DNA from: Virgisporangium ochraceum
GTDB taxonomy: Bacteria; Actinomycetota; Actinomycetes; Mycobacteriales; Micromonosporaceae
Direction: 5' to 3'
Assembly (NCBI RefSeq): GCF_016863655.1
Contig: NZ_BOPH01000018.1
Coordinates: 141,488 to 205,487, forward strand
DNA: 64,000 nt
Below, in pieces: positions 33,782 through 41,936 of the stretch; positions within the stretch are counted from its first letter, which is position 1; the number at the start of each line of letters is the position of its first letter. The position numbers and the translations under genes were made by a program. A model generated the notes under the pieces. That model was not told the DNA's origin, made no database searches, and was given only the letters and a program-made list of their open reading frames with translations.

Positions 33782-36373
33782 CTACGCGGCGAACCGCCAG
33801 ACGCGCCATTCCTTGTCGGCGGCGCACACCAGGTATGTGGCGTTCCACGAGCAGCTGCTCGTTGCCACGTCGATCGAGCCGAGCGCCGTGCGCTTGCCGT
33901 CGATGGTCATGCCGGTCAGGGCGACCTCGCTCGCGTACGTCGTGAACGAGCGGGAGAACAGCAGCGCGCTCGACCCGTCGACCCGCGTGCCGACGGTGGC
34001 CCTGGCGTCGGCGGGCAGCACCTGCTTGCCGTCGTCGTCGAAGAGCAGGCTCACCGGGGTCGAGCCGTCGCTGGTCGCCAGCACGCCCGATCCCATCGTC
34101 ACCACGGTCTCGACGCCCGGGGCGGCCTCGCGCCAGACGCGCTTCGCCTCCTTGGTGTCGAGGGCCAGCACGTGGGCCGCCCTGGTGCCGGAGCCTTCCT
34201 GCTCGACGAGGCAGACGCGGTCGTCGCCGCACCGCACCGGCGGGGAGTCGACCTTGCGGGCGCTGTTCGCCTCGGTGTACAGCACCCGGGCCTTGCCGGG
34301 TTTGGCCAGGTCGTACTCGCGCACCTGGTACCCGTTGGAGCTCACCACCAGGTACACCTTGTCGCCGACGGCGAGGATCGGGGTGCTCGACGGCACGTCG
34401 ACGCCGGTGACGGTGCGCTGCTTGCCGGTCGCCACGTCGACCACCCGCATGCCGTCGTCGCTGTCGAACTGCACCAGCCGCGCGTCGTCGCCGGGCGTCA
34501 CGCGGGTGCTGCCGGGCGCGGGCGAGGGGATGCCGGCCTCGTCGCCGGCACCGACCTTGACGCTCTGGGTCGTCAGGGCGTTGCCGCGTTCGTCGGTGCG
34601 GTGGTCGAGCTTCCACTTCTCGCCGCCCGTGCGCCAGTCGAGGCCGCGGACCGCGTTGTCGGCGTCGGACTGGAGCACGATCGCGGCCTCGTAGAAGAAC
34701 AGCCGCTCGTTGGCGTTGATGTCGCGTTGCCACTTCGGGTTGCCGCTGTTCGGGTCGAGCACGACCATCGGCTCGGGGTCGGAGGAGCTGACGCTGCCCG
34801 GCACCAGCACGATGCCGGCGGGTCCGACGTGCAGCGACTCCCACACCTCGGAGCCGGCCGGCGCCTGCTTCTGCCACAGCTTCCGGTTGTCGGCGTGGTC
34901 GATGGCGGCGACGTCGACCACCGTGTCGCGCGTCCACACGACGTAGGTGACGTCGCCCAGGGTGTAGCTGGCGGCCCGGCCCGGCGAGCCGTCGCCGTAG
35001 GGGACGGTGGGTTTGCTCGACTCCAGGGCGGTGAAGTCCACCGGCGTCTCGCGCGTGAAGTACCACCAGGCACCGGCGGCGACCAGCGCGACGACCAGCA
35101 CCCCGGCGACGGCGGCCGACCCGATCAGCCACGTCTTCCGCCGCCCTGCCGGTCCCGTCGACGGTGCCGGCCCCATCGACGGTGCCGGCCCTGTGTGCGG
35201 GCCCGGTACGGCCGATACCGGCGACCCGACCGGGCCGGCCGAGACCGGAGCCACCGGACCGTGCACCGGCGCCGACACGGACTCCGTCTCGTAGCCGGCC
35301 GGCGCCAGCTCCGCGATGGCGCCCTCGGCCACCGGAAGCTCGGGCTGTTCGAGCACCGTGGGCGCGATGCCGAGGTCGTGGTGCAGCAGCCGGGCGGCCA
35401 GCGGCAGCCGCGACGAGCCGCCCACGAGGAACAGCCCGGCCAGCGCGTCGGGCCGCAGCCCGCAGTTCCGGATGACGGTGCCGGTCTCCTGCACGGCCCG
35501 CTGCAGCAGCGGTGCCGCCACCGACTCGAGTTCCTCCCGGGTGAGGTGCACCGCGGCGTCCAGGCCCGGGACGGTCACGGGGGCGACCGCCACCCGGGAG
35601 AGCATTTCCTTGGCGCCGCGTACGTCGTCCCAGAAGAGCCGGCGGTCGCGGCGCTGCGCCGTGGTGGCGGGGTTGGCGAGGGTGTGCCAGACGTCGGGCC
35701 GGTGGGCGGCGATCATGCGGCCGAGGTGCTCGACCAGCGCGGAGTCGATGTCGAGCCCGCCGAGGTCGTGGATGCCGCCGGACCCGAGCACGCTGAACCG
35801 GGTCCCCTCGTTTCTCACGACGGCGACGTCGAGCGTCCCCCCGCCGAAGTCGAAGACGGCCAGTGAAGCCCCGTACGGCACGGGCCGACGCAGGACGTCG
35901 GCGAAGTAGCGGGCGGCGCCGATCGGTTCCGGCACCAACCTGACCGGTGGCCAGCCCGCGAGGCCGGCCGCCTCGGCGAGCATGTCGCGTCGGCGCGATC
36001 CCCAGGCCGCCGGATAGGTGAGCACCGCCGGCGGCAGATGGCCGACAGCCTCCAGGGCGGCCCGTCCGACTCCGCCGAGGATGGTGGCGAGCAGGTGCAC
36101 GGTGGGCACTTCCCGGTCACCGAGCAGGACGGCTCCGTCGTCGACGCGCCGCTTGGGGTTGGGTTCGTACCGGGCCGGTTCGATCTGTGCGAGCCGGTGC
36201 GCGTCCCGTCCGACGTGCAGCCGCCCGTGCTCGTCGAGGTACACGCCCGACGGCAGGACCGGCACCCCGTCGACCAGCAGCGGCCGCGTACGCCCATCCG
36301 GCCACCGAACCACCGCGACGGTGTTCGAGGTGCCCAGGTCGACGCCCATCGCGTAGCCATGCGGAGCGGACAC
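33782..36373 (-). CDS. Hsp70-type ATPase fused through a membrane helix to a beta-propeller
   Basis: An 863-residue fusion. The first ~345 residues are an actin/Hsp70-like ATPase with phosphate-1 GVDLGTSNTVAVVRW, phosphate-2 VFDFGGGTLDVAVV and adenosine loop GLFLVGGSSRLPLA. A canonical DnaK substrate-binding domain is absent. A Pro/Gly-rich linker (about 365-410) leads to one transmembrane helix (about 414-439). The exported rest has PQQ-like blade repeats (MVVLDPNSGNPKWQRD, GLDWRTGGEKWKLD, HVLALDTKEAKRVW). This topology would tie a cytoplasmic nucleotide switch to an outside sensor or scaffold. GTG 36373 follows a TAGTGT box by 7 nt; TTG 36400 is less likely. Such fusions occur in actinomycetes, but I know of no defined function. 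Confidence 0.85.
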   Translation of the reverse strand: MSAPHGYAMGVDLGTSNTVAVVRWPDGRTRPLLVDGVPVLPSGVYLDEHGRLHVGRDAHRLAQIEPARYEPNPKRRVDDGAVLLGDREVPTVHLLATILGGVGRAALEAVGHLPPAVLTYPAAWGSRRRDMLAEAAGLAGWPPVRLVPEPIGAARYFADVLRRPVPYGASLAVFDFGGGTLDVAVVRNEGTRFSVLGSGGIHDLGGLDIDSALVEHLGRMIAAHRPDVWHTLANPATTAQRRDRRLFWDDVRGAKEMLSRVAVAPVTVPGLDAAVHLTREELESVAAPLLQRAVQETGTVIRNCGLRPDALAGLFLVGGSSRLPLAARLLHHDLGIAPTVLEQPELPVAEGAIAELAPAGYETESVSAPVHGPVAPVSAGPVGSPVSAVPGPHTGPAPSMGPAPSTGPAGRRKTWLIGSAAVAGVLVVALVAAGAWWYFTRETPVDFTALESSKPTVPYGDGSPGRAASYTLGDVTYVVWTRDTVVDVAAIDHADNRKLWQKQAPAGSEVWESLHVGPAGIVLVPGSVSSSDPEPMVVLDPNSGNPKWQRDINANERLFFYEAAIVLQSDADNAVRGLDWRTGGEKWKLDHRTDERGNALTTQSVKVGAGDEAGIPSPAPGSTRVTPGDDARLVQFDSDDGMRVVDVATGKQRTVTGVDVPSSTPILAVGDKVYLVVSSNGYQVREYDLAKPGKARVLYTEANSARKVDSPPVRCGDDRVCLVEQEGSGTRAAHVLALDTKEAKRVWREAAPGVETVVTMGSGVLATSDGSTPVSLLFDDDGKQVLPADARATVGTRVDGSSALLFSRSFTTYASEVALTGMTIDGKRTALGSIDVATSSCSWNATYLVCAADKEWRVWRFAA

Positions 36374-36380
36374 CAGGCCG

Positions 36381-36386
36381 ACACTA
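36381..36386 (-). promoter_or_regulatory. -10 box for the leaderless Hsp70-fusion gene
   Basis: On the minus strand TAGTGT, 7 nt, then GTG 36373; no ribosome site. Confidence 0.5.
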
Positions 36387-36428
36387 CGCCCGGAGGTCAA
36401 CGCTGCTGGCCGACAACGCCGTGATGCA

Positions 36429-36471
36429 GGACCGGCCCCCTCGCGTTGGATGACGTGAGAGGGCCGGTTCC
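36429..36471 (-). terminator. terminator of the 36480-36965 gene
   Basis: ACCGGCCC (36431-36438) pairs with GGGCCGGT (36461-36468), and the flanking bases extend the stem with small bulges. It begins 9 nt after the minus-strand stop codon. Confidence 0.6.
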
Positions 36472-36479
36472 GATCGGGT

Positions 36480-36965
36480 CTACTTACGAACCGCGACGAA
36501 CTCGACGGTCCAGTTGGACTTGAACGTCATGCCCTCGCACCGGATGTCCATGTCGTCGGAGAACGCGATGCCCTCGACCAGGGTGTACTTGGCGTCACCC
36601 TCGCCCAGCGTCGGCAGCTCCGCGTTGGCATTGTTCTCGACCGTCTGGATGACCCACTTGCCGCACTGGTCAGCGTCGTTGGGGTCGTTGGTCTTGACGT
36701 CCGAGATGCCCGCCGGTTTGATCGACTCGACCTTCGCCTTGATCTTCTTGTTCGGGTTCGACAAGACGAGGTTCACGTTGTCCTTCTCACCCGGCAGCAG
36801 GCTCGGCGTGTCGGACACGGTGACCTTGGTCGGCTTGAAGCTCTCGGCCGACCCGGAGCCGCTCGCCGTGGGGGTGTAGCCGAAAGCGGCGTAGGCGATG
36901 GCGCCCGCTCCGACGACGCCGGCGGCGACGGCACCGGTGATGGCGAGCTTCGTGCGCTTGAGCAT
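36480..36965 (-). CDS. small secreted protein, DUF-like, unknown function
   Basis: A 161-residue exported protein. The signal peptide is MLKRTKLAITGAVAAGVVGA and on to about residue 27 (AYAAFG). The mature part is beta-rich with VTVSDTPSLLPGEKDNVNLV, resembling a small Ig-like domain of the kind found in actinobacterial surface proteins, and it has two cysteines (DQCGKW and IRCEGM) that could form a disulfide. ATG 36965 is supported by an AAAGG site 8 nt upstream. It follows the 37016-37414 gene by 50 bp on the same strand, so the pair is probably an operon for cell-surface proteins. Not otherwise recognised. Confidence 0.7.
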   Translation of the reverse strand: MLKRTKLAITGAVAAGVVGAGAIAYAAFGYTPTASGSGSAESFKPTKVTVSDTPSLLPGEKDNVNLVLSNPNKKIKAKVESIKPAGISDVKTNDPNDADQCGKWVIQTVENNANAELPTLGEGDAKYTLVEGIAFSDDMDIRCEGMTFKSNWTVEFVAVRK

Positions 36966-37015
36966 GGTGAAACCTTTCGTTGTCTGTCGTGCGGGAAGGG
37001 TTGTGCGGCGGCTGA

Positions 37016-37414
37016 TCAGCCGGCGGTCGTCGGCGCTTCCGACGGGGTGCCGGTCGGCTCGGGTGCCGGCGGCGTGGTTGTGGCGGTGGCCGTTGGAATA
37101 GGCCGTGCGGTTTGAGGTCCGGCCGGCTTCTTCGTCGCGGGTGGTGCCGTCGGAGCAGCGGCCGTGGACGTCACCGTCGGGACTGTCTGGGCTGCCCCGT
37201 TCACCGGGGTGGCGGGCGGCTGGATCAGCTCCGGCACTGGTGCCGCCACCGCAGGGGCCTTTGCCGGAAAGGTCTCGGCGGCCTGGCCGGACGCGGCCGC
37301 CGACGTGGAGGTCATCCAACCCGTCTGGTCGCCCCAGGCCGCGCCGAGAGCGGCGAGCGGGGTGATGCCGGCGGCGGTGAACAGCAGCGCGACAACGAGG
37401 CGGCGACGAGGCAA
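37016..37414 (-). CDS. small exported Pro/Thr/Ala-rich protein
   Basis: About 132 residues. A basic start (PRRR) is followed by a hydrophobic segment (LVVALLFTAAGITPLAALGA) acting as signal peptide or anchor. The rest is Pro/Ala/Thr-rich (TSTAAAPTAPPATKKPA, then TATATTTPPAPEPTG), typical of an extended, possibly glycosylated wall-spanning region. The start is inferred as TTG 37414 because GGAG lies 8 nt upstream; the open frame extends to 37564 without a better signal. It is probably co-transcribed with the 36480 gene. Function unknown. Confidence 0.5.
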   Translation of the reverse strand: MPRRRLVVALLFTAAGITPLAALGAAWGDQTGWMTSTSAAASGQAAETFPAKAPAVAAPVPELIQPPATPVNGAAQTVPTVTSTAAAPTAPPATKKPAGPQTARPIPTATATTTPPAPEPTGTPSEAPTTAG

Positions 37415-37680
37415 CGGGAACTCCGGGAAGCCGTGGGGAACGGACCGGAGAACTGTGGCAGTTGGTGCGCACGTTGCACACGCGGCGAAAAGCCGAGGAT
37501 CGGCCAAGAACGGTCTAATCCGATCGTGGACATGCCGTCTGGCCTGCCCGGTTCTACGAGCCACTCCGGAGCGCGGACACGGTCACGGCGTGGGGTTCCC
37601 GCCGTCGCGGTCGGTCGAACGGGCATGGCCGGGCGACGGGGTGGGGTGCCGGTGCCGCCGGAAGCGGCACACTGGCGTGC

Positions 37681-37899
37681 ATGGCGAATGAGCTGTCACC
37701 GGTCGGCTCACCGGATACGGCCCACCCGGAACGGCCAACCCGACGTCTCCTCGGGATTCCCCCGCTGGTGGCGGTGGTCTGTGGCTCCATCGGGGTGGTG
37801 GCCGTGGTGAATGGGCTGGGGGTGGTCGGCGACATCGGGGCGGCGCTCGTGGACTTCTTCGGGAGTCTGGTCGGCTTCGTCGGGGGCCCGTTCGCCTGA
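37681..37899 (+). CDS. small hydrophobic membrane protein, unknown
   Basis: A 72-residue frame starting at ATG 37681. The first ~25 residues are polar and Pro-rich, and the rest is a hydrophobic Gly/Val-rich stretch (PLVVVVCGSIG-like, then VVGDIGAALVDFFGSLVGF) that could form one or two helices. No ribosome site is visible; CACACT about 8 nt upstream could serve a leaderless start. It ends 3 bp before the convergent 37903 gene. I do not recognise it, and coding status is moderate. Confidence 0.45.
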   Translation: MANELSPVGSPDTAHPERPTRRLLGIPPLVAVVCGSIGVVAVVNGLGVVGDIGAALVDFFGSLVGFVGGPFA

Positions 37900-37902
37900 G
37901 GG

Positions 37903-38142
37903 CTACGCGCCTTCCTCGCGGCGGGTGAGCTCGGTCAGGTCGCGCCATTCCCAGGGGCCGACCTTGCAGCGTTCGACGAACTGCCGGGCTTCCTCCTCCG
38001 ACGTGAACCGGAACACGCCGGCCGTGCCGTCGGCGCCGCCCTGGCGGGCCTCCACCTCCCAGAACTGCTCGACCCGCAGAAAAACGTCGCGCCTCGTCAT
38101 GGTGCCGAGACTGCCGTTCCACCAACGCCCCACCGTCTCCAT
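37903..38142 (-). CDS. small conserved-looking protein, unknown function
   Basis: A 79-residue protein with charged and aromatic residues in good codon context: VFLRVEQFWEVEARQGG, then FRFTSEEEARQFVERC and VGPWEWRDLTELTRRE. The pattern looks like a small alpha/beta fold, but no family is certain. ATG 38142 lies 8 nt after a TAGTGT box on the minus strand, which favours a leaderless start there over ATG 38100. Confidence 0.6.
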   Translation of the reverse strand: METVGRWWNGSLGTMTRRDVFLRVEQFWEVEARQGGADGTAGVFRFTSEEEARQFVERCKVGPWEWRDLTELTRREEGA

Positions 38143-38150
38143 GTCGCTGC

Positions 38151-38156
38151 ACACTA
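38151..38156 (-). promoter_or_regulatory. -10 box for the leaderless 37903-38142 gene
   Basis: TAGTGT on the minus strand, 8 nt before ATG 38142. The identical hexamer serves the Hsp70-fusion gene. Confidence 0.5.
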
Positions 38157-38221
38157 TCGAACACCAGTTCGAGTCGCACCTGTTTCGACCTGCGAATTCG
38201 CAACGTGACAGGCTGTTGCGC

Positions 38222-38968
38222 ATGTCCCGTGCCGTCCTTGTCACAGGTGCCTCACGCGGTATCGGCCGTGCCACCGCGCGTGCGTTCGCCGCCTCCGGCG
38301 ACCGGGTCGCCGTCCACCACCGCGACTCGGCCGACCTCGCCAACGGTCTGGTCGCCGAACTCGAGGGAGAGGGGCACGTCGTGGTCCGGGGGGACGTCGG
38401 CGATCCGGCCGCCGTCAGGAATTTCGTGGACGCGGCGGCGCGCGCCCTCGGCGGCACGCTCGACGTGGTGGTCAACAACGCGGCGGTCTTCCCGAAGCAC
38501 CCGATCGACACGGACGACTACGAGAGCTGGCAGGAGGCGTGGCGGCGGACCATCGACGTCAACCTCACCGGGCCGGCCAACGTCATCTGGTGCGCGATCA
38601 GGCACATGCGGGAGGGCGGGCGGATCGTCAACGTCTCCAGCCGGGGTGCCTTCCGGGGCGAGCCGGAGCAGCCGGGGTACGGCGCGAGCAAGGCGGGGTT
38701 GAACGCGCTCGGCCAGTCGCTGGCGGTGGCGCTCGCGCCCCGTGGCATCACGGTCACCGCGGTGGCGCCCGGCTTCGTCGAGACCGACATGGCCAACGAG
38801 CACCTGAAGGCGCCCCGCGGCGCCGAGATCCGGGCGCAGAGCCCGTTCAACCGGGTTGCCCAGCCGGAGGAGATCGCCGCCGCCATCCACTGGCTGGCGA
38901 GCGGGGAGGCGGAGTGGGCAAGCGGCGCCGTCCTGGATCTGAACGGCGCCTCCTACCTACGTACCTAA
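38222..38968 (+). CDS. short-chain dehydrogenase/reductase (FabG-like)
   Basis: A 248-residue classical SDR. It has the cofactor motif VTGASRGIGRATA, the VVNNAAV segment, Ser of INVSS-type (IVNVSSRGAF), the catalytic YxxxK in YGASKAGLNAL, and the PG motif VAPGFVETDM. It is probably NADPH-dependent, based on the Arg after the glycine loop (SRGIGRA). The substrate is unknown; FabG-like oxoacyl reduction or a secondary-metabolite ketoreduction are possible. Its stop overlaps the convergent trypsin gene by 4 nt. Confidence 0.88.
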   Translation: MSRAVLVTGASRGIGRATARAFAASGDRVAVHHRDSADLANGLVAELEGEGHVVVRGDVGDPAAVRNFVDAAARALGGTLDVVVNNAAVFPKHPIDTDDYESWQEAWRRTIDVNLTGPANVIWCAIRHMREGGRIVNVSSRGAFRGEPEQPGYGASKAGLNALGQSLAVALAPRGITVTAVAPGFVETDMANEHLKAPRGAEIRAQSPFNRVAQPEEIAAAIHWLASGEAEWASGAVLDLNGASYLRT

Positions 38969-39753
38969 GGCAACCGGGCCAGCGCCGCGGTGATCGCGGA
39001 CGCGAACGTGGAGACCTCCGTGTAGACGCCGGGGTAGTTGGCGCGGGCGCACCCGCGTCCCCAGCTCACGACGCCGACCTGCACCGGGGTCCCGTTGACG
39101 GTCTTGATCATCGGACCGCCGGAGTCGCCCTGGCAGGTGTCGGTGCCACCGCTGATCGGACCGGCGCAGAGCATCTCGCTGTCGCTGAACGAGTAGCCCG
39201 CACGCCGGTAGTTGGTGCCGCAGACCGAGTCGCTGACGAACGGCACGGAGGCCTTGAGCAGGTAGCGGCTGCCGGAGCCGCCCTCGCGGGTCGCGCCCCA
39301 GCCCATGATCGTGAAGGTGCCGCTGTTGTTGGCCGCGTTGGTGTTGTAGGCGATCGTGGTGAGCGGGATGCTCGACGCGAGCTTGACCAGGGCGAAGTCG
39401 CCGTCGGCGCTGACGTCGTAGCCGCTGTACACGTACGTCGAGCGCACCGAGTACGGGAAGCTGTTGCGGTCGACCGAGCCGGCCCGCGCGGTGTACGAGG
39501 TCGAGGCGCCGGTTCGCCCGACGCAGTGTGCGGCGGTGAGGACGACGTTCGGGCGGATCAGCGAACCGCCGCAGCCACCCAGGTACACCATGAACGGGAA
39601 CTCACCGCTGGCCGCGCGCGTACCGCCGACTACGAACACACCGACGTCGCCGTCGGGCTGCGGTGGAGCCGCGGACGCCGCTGTCGGTGCGAGGACCAGT
39701 CCGCCGAGAGCGGCGACCAGGAGCACGGCACGCCGTGCGAAGTTAAGGCCCAT
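38965..39753 (-). CDS. secreted trypsin-like serine protease (S1)
   Basis: A 262-residue exported protease. The signal peptide covers about residues 1-29 (hydrophobic core LLVAALGGLVLAPTAASA). The zymogen-type start VVGGTRAASGEFPF precedes the catalytic domain. The triad is visible: His in LTAAHCVG, Asp in GDFALVKLA, Ser in CQGDSGGP. The residue six before the serine is Asp (TDTCQGDSGG), which in S1 proteases gives trypsin-like Arg/Lys specificity. Several Cys pairs fit disulfides. The ATG has a GGGGAGGAG ribosome site 5 nt upstream. Confidence 0.9.
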   Translation of the reverse strand: MGLNFARRAVLLVAALGGLVLAPTAASAAPPQPDGDVGVFVVGGTRAASGEFPFMVYLGGCGGSLIRPNVVLTAAHCVGRTGASTSYTARAGSVDRNSFPYSVRSTYVYSGYDVSADGDFALVKLASSIPLTTIAYNTNAANNSGTFTIMGWGATREGGSGSRYLLKASVPFVSDSVCGTNYRRAGYSFSDSEMLCAGPISGGTDTCQGDSGGPMIKTVNGTPVQVGVVSWGRGCARANYPGVYTEVSTFASAITAALARLP

Positions 39754-40397
39754 TGTTGCTCCTCCCCTGCTCAGGACCTGAAGACATGACGATAGCCATC
39801 GATGTATCGAGAGCGATAGATCCTGTGGGGGCCATACCGGGAGGGAAGATCGACAATCTGCCGCAGGGCGAATACGCTGCGTAGTGAGCGACTTGACCAA
39901 TTGTGCTACCGCTAGATCGCCTGAATTGCTGTCAGCTAATTGGCCGTGAGAATCGCACAACGTCTGTTGCTCACGTTCCGGGAGGCGTGCTAAAGCGCCA
40001 CTAAAGACTTCTTTAAGGTGGTTGCACGCTGTTAGTGCTGTGGCAATTGTCTAGTAACACTATGACCAGCGGAAACTACGGATCGTGAGCGCTTCGCAGG
40101 CGATCGTGACGTCCGCCACGGCCCGCAATATCTACGTACTGTAACTTCGCGCTTATCGTGAGTTGTTAAATTCCGGTCAATAGACAACCGTCAGCGCCGG
40201 TCAACGCGGGTATTCACATACTGACTGTTGCGGGATGCCCGTTTTGTATATCAGCTACTCGACCAGTTTCGGGTGCAGGTCCGTTACAAGCCGGTTGGTT
40301 TCCCTTAAGCTCATCGGCGTTCCTTCCAGGGTGGCCAGCGCGAAATCGCCGACCCTCCCCAGGCGGAGGGTTTCGGCAAAGTTCGAGGGGGGCTTGC
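39754..40397. other. 644-bp low-GC intergenic region before the large sugar transferase
   Basis: No gene is evident on either strand. Base composition is far less GC-rich than the genes around it, with many TTAG, TAAAG and CTTTAA words (for example TAAAGACTTCTTTA near 40,000). The last ~45 bp contain CAGGCGGAGGG and a strong GAGGGGGG ribosome site for the GTG at 40398. The length suggests a complex promoter or a long leader. I looked for known riboswitch cores (c-di-AMP, SAM, cobalamin) and found none. Confidence 0.6.
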
Positions 40398-41924
40398 GTG
40401 GCGGCGACCGACATTGCGGCGAGTGACACCGCTGCGTCCGTCAAGGTGCCAAGCGACAAGACCACCGTGGTGCTGCCACGGGCCTTGCCCCGGCCGACGG
40501 CGCTCGCCGGACCGGCGCGCTGGGTGTGGGAGACCAACTACATCCGCAAGCTGATCGCCCTCGACCTCGTCGTCGGTGTGGTCGGCGCGCTGGCGGCGCT
40601 GCAGTTCCGGGTCGGCCCGGGCACCGAGTTCTCCAACCAGGTGTTCATGGTCCTGGTCTTCCCCCTGGTGTGGGTGCTGTCGATCGCCCTGGGCCGCGCC
40701 TACGAGTCGCGCTACCTCTTCGCCGGCAACGACGAGTACCGGGCCGTGTTCCGCGGGGCGATCGGTCTCATCGCGGTCGTGGCGATGGGCGCCTACATCA
40801 TCAACACGGGGTTCGCCCGGCGGTACGTGATCATCGCGGTGCCGGTGGTCCTGGCGATCACGATCATCGCGCGGTACCTGATGCGCCAGCGGCTGCACGC
40901 CTCGTGGGGTCGCGGCCAGCGGCTGCGCCGGGTGATCCTCATCGGTCACGGCGCGGCGGTCGTGCAGCTCACCCGCCAGCTGCGGCGCGAGCGCTTCCAC
41001 GGCCTCGGTGTCGTCGGCGCCTGCCTGCCGGCCAACTCGCCGATGCACCGCGAGAAGCCGCGCGACGGCGCGCCGCCCATCTACGGCACGTTCGACGACG
41101 TGGCGGCGGCCGTCCGGTACGCCCGGGCCGACACCGTCCTCGTCCTCTCCTGCCCCGAGCTCGACGGCCCGACGCTGCGGCGCATGGCCTGGCAGCTGGA
41201 GAACGACAAGATCGACCTGATCGTGGCGAGCACGCTGGTCGACGTCGCCGGCGACCGCACCACGATCCGCCCGGTCGACGGGCTGCCCCTGCTGCACGTC
41301 GAGCACCCGAAGCTGCGCGGCATGCGTCGGGTGATCAAGGACGTGTTCGACCGGGTCGGCGCGCTGCTCGGCCTGATCCTCATCTCGCCGCTGCTGCTGG
41401 CGATCGCCGCGCTGGTGAAGTTCGGCCCGGGCGGTGGCCCGGCGTTCTTCCGCCAGGTGCGGGTCGGCCGCGACGGCCAGCAGTTCAACATCTTCAAGTT
41501 CCGCACGATGCACACCGACGCCGAGGCCCGGCTCGCCGAGGTCATGGACCTCAACGAGCACGACGGCGCGCTGTTCAAGATGCGCAACGACCCCCGCATC
41601 ACGCCGGTCGGAAAGTGGCTGCGCCGCTTCTCGCTCGACGAGCTTCCCCAGCTGTTCAACGTGGTGCTCGGGCACATGTCGCTGGTCGGCCCGCGTCCGC
41701 CGCTGCCGGCCGAGGTGGCAAAGTACCCGGCCGACATGCGCCGCCGCCTGGTCGTCAAGCCCGGCATGACCGGCCTGTGGCAGGTCTCCGGTCGGTCCGA
41801 CCTGAGTTGGGAAGAGTCCATCCGGCTCGACCTTCGTTACGTTGAGAACTGGTCGCTCACCATGGACCTGGTCATCCTCGCGCGTACGATCACCGCCGTA
41901 GCGCGGGTATCCGGAGCGTACTGA
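40398..41924 (+). CDS. large polyprenyl-phosphate sugar-1-phosphate transferase (WbaP-type)
   Basis: A 508-residue membrane enzyme. The N-terminal half has four helices (about 60-160) and a Rossmann-like cytoplasmic domain (VILIGHGAAVVQLTRQLR). The C-terminal third is the phosphoglycosyl transferase core: one helix (about 325-345), then FKFRTMHTDAE, the Asp-Glu dyad in FSLDELPQLFNVVLGHMS, VGPRPPLPAEV and KPGMTGLWQVSGRSDLSWEE. It would start a second glycan independent of the PglC system, but no glycan genes are adjacent. The GTG start has an excellent GAGGGGGG ribosome site. cysQ follows after 12 nt, so they form an operon. Confidence 0.88.
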   Translation: MAATDIAASDTAASVKVPSDKTTVVLPRALPRPTALAGPARWVWETNYIRKLIALDLVVGVVGALAALQFRVGPGTEFSNQVFMVLVFPLVWVLSIALGRAYESRYLFAGNDEYRAVFRGAIGLIAVVAMGAYIINTGFARRYVIIAVPVVLAITIIARYLMRQRLHASWGRGQRLRRVILIGHGAAVVQLTRQLRRERFHGLGVVGACLPANSPMHREKPRDGAPPIYGTFDDVAAAVRYARADTVLVLSCPELDGPTLRRMAWQLENDKIDLIVASTLVDVAGDRTTIRPVDGLPLLHVEHPKLRGMRRVIKDVFDRVGALLGLILISPLLLAIAALVKFGPGGGPAFFRQVRVGRDGQQFNIFKFRTMHTDAEARLAEVMDLNEHDGALFKMRNDPRITPVGKWLRRFSLDELPQLFNVVLGHMSLVGPRPPLPAEVAKYPADMRRRLVVKPGMTGLWQVSGRSDLSWEESIRLDLRYVENWSLTMDLVILARTITAVARVSGAY

Positions 41925-41936
41925 GGGGAACTAACG

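Noticed and set aside
39754..40397. Known riboswitch (c-di-AMP type) before the large sugar transferase
   Set aside because: The conserved core sequences of that class could not be found in the region.
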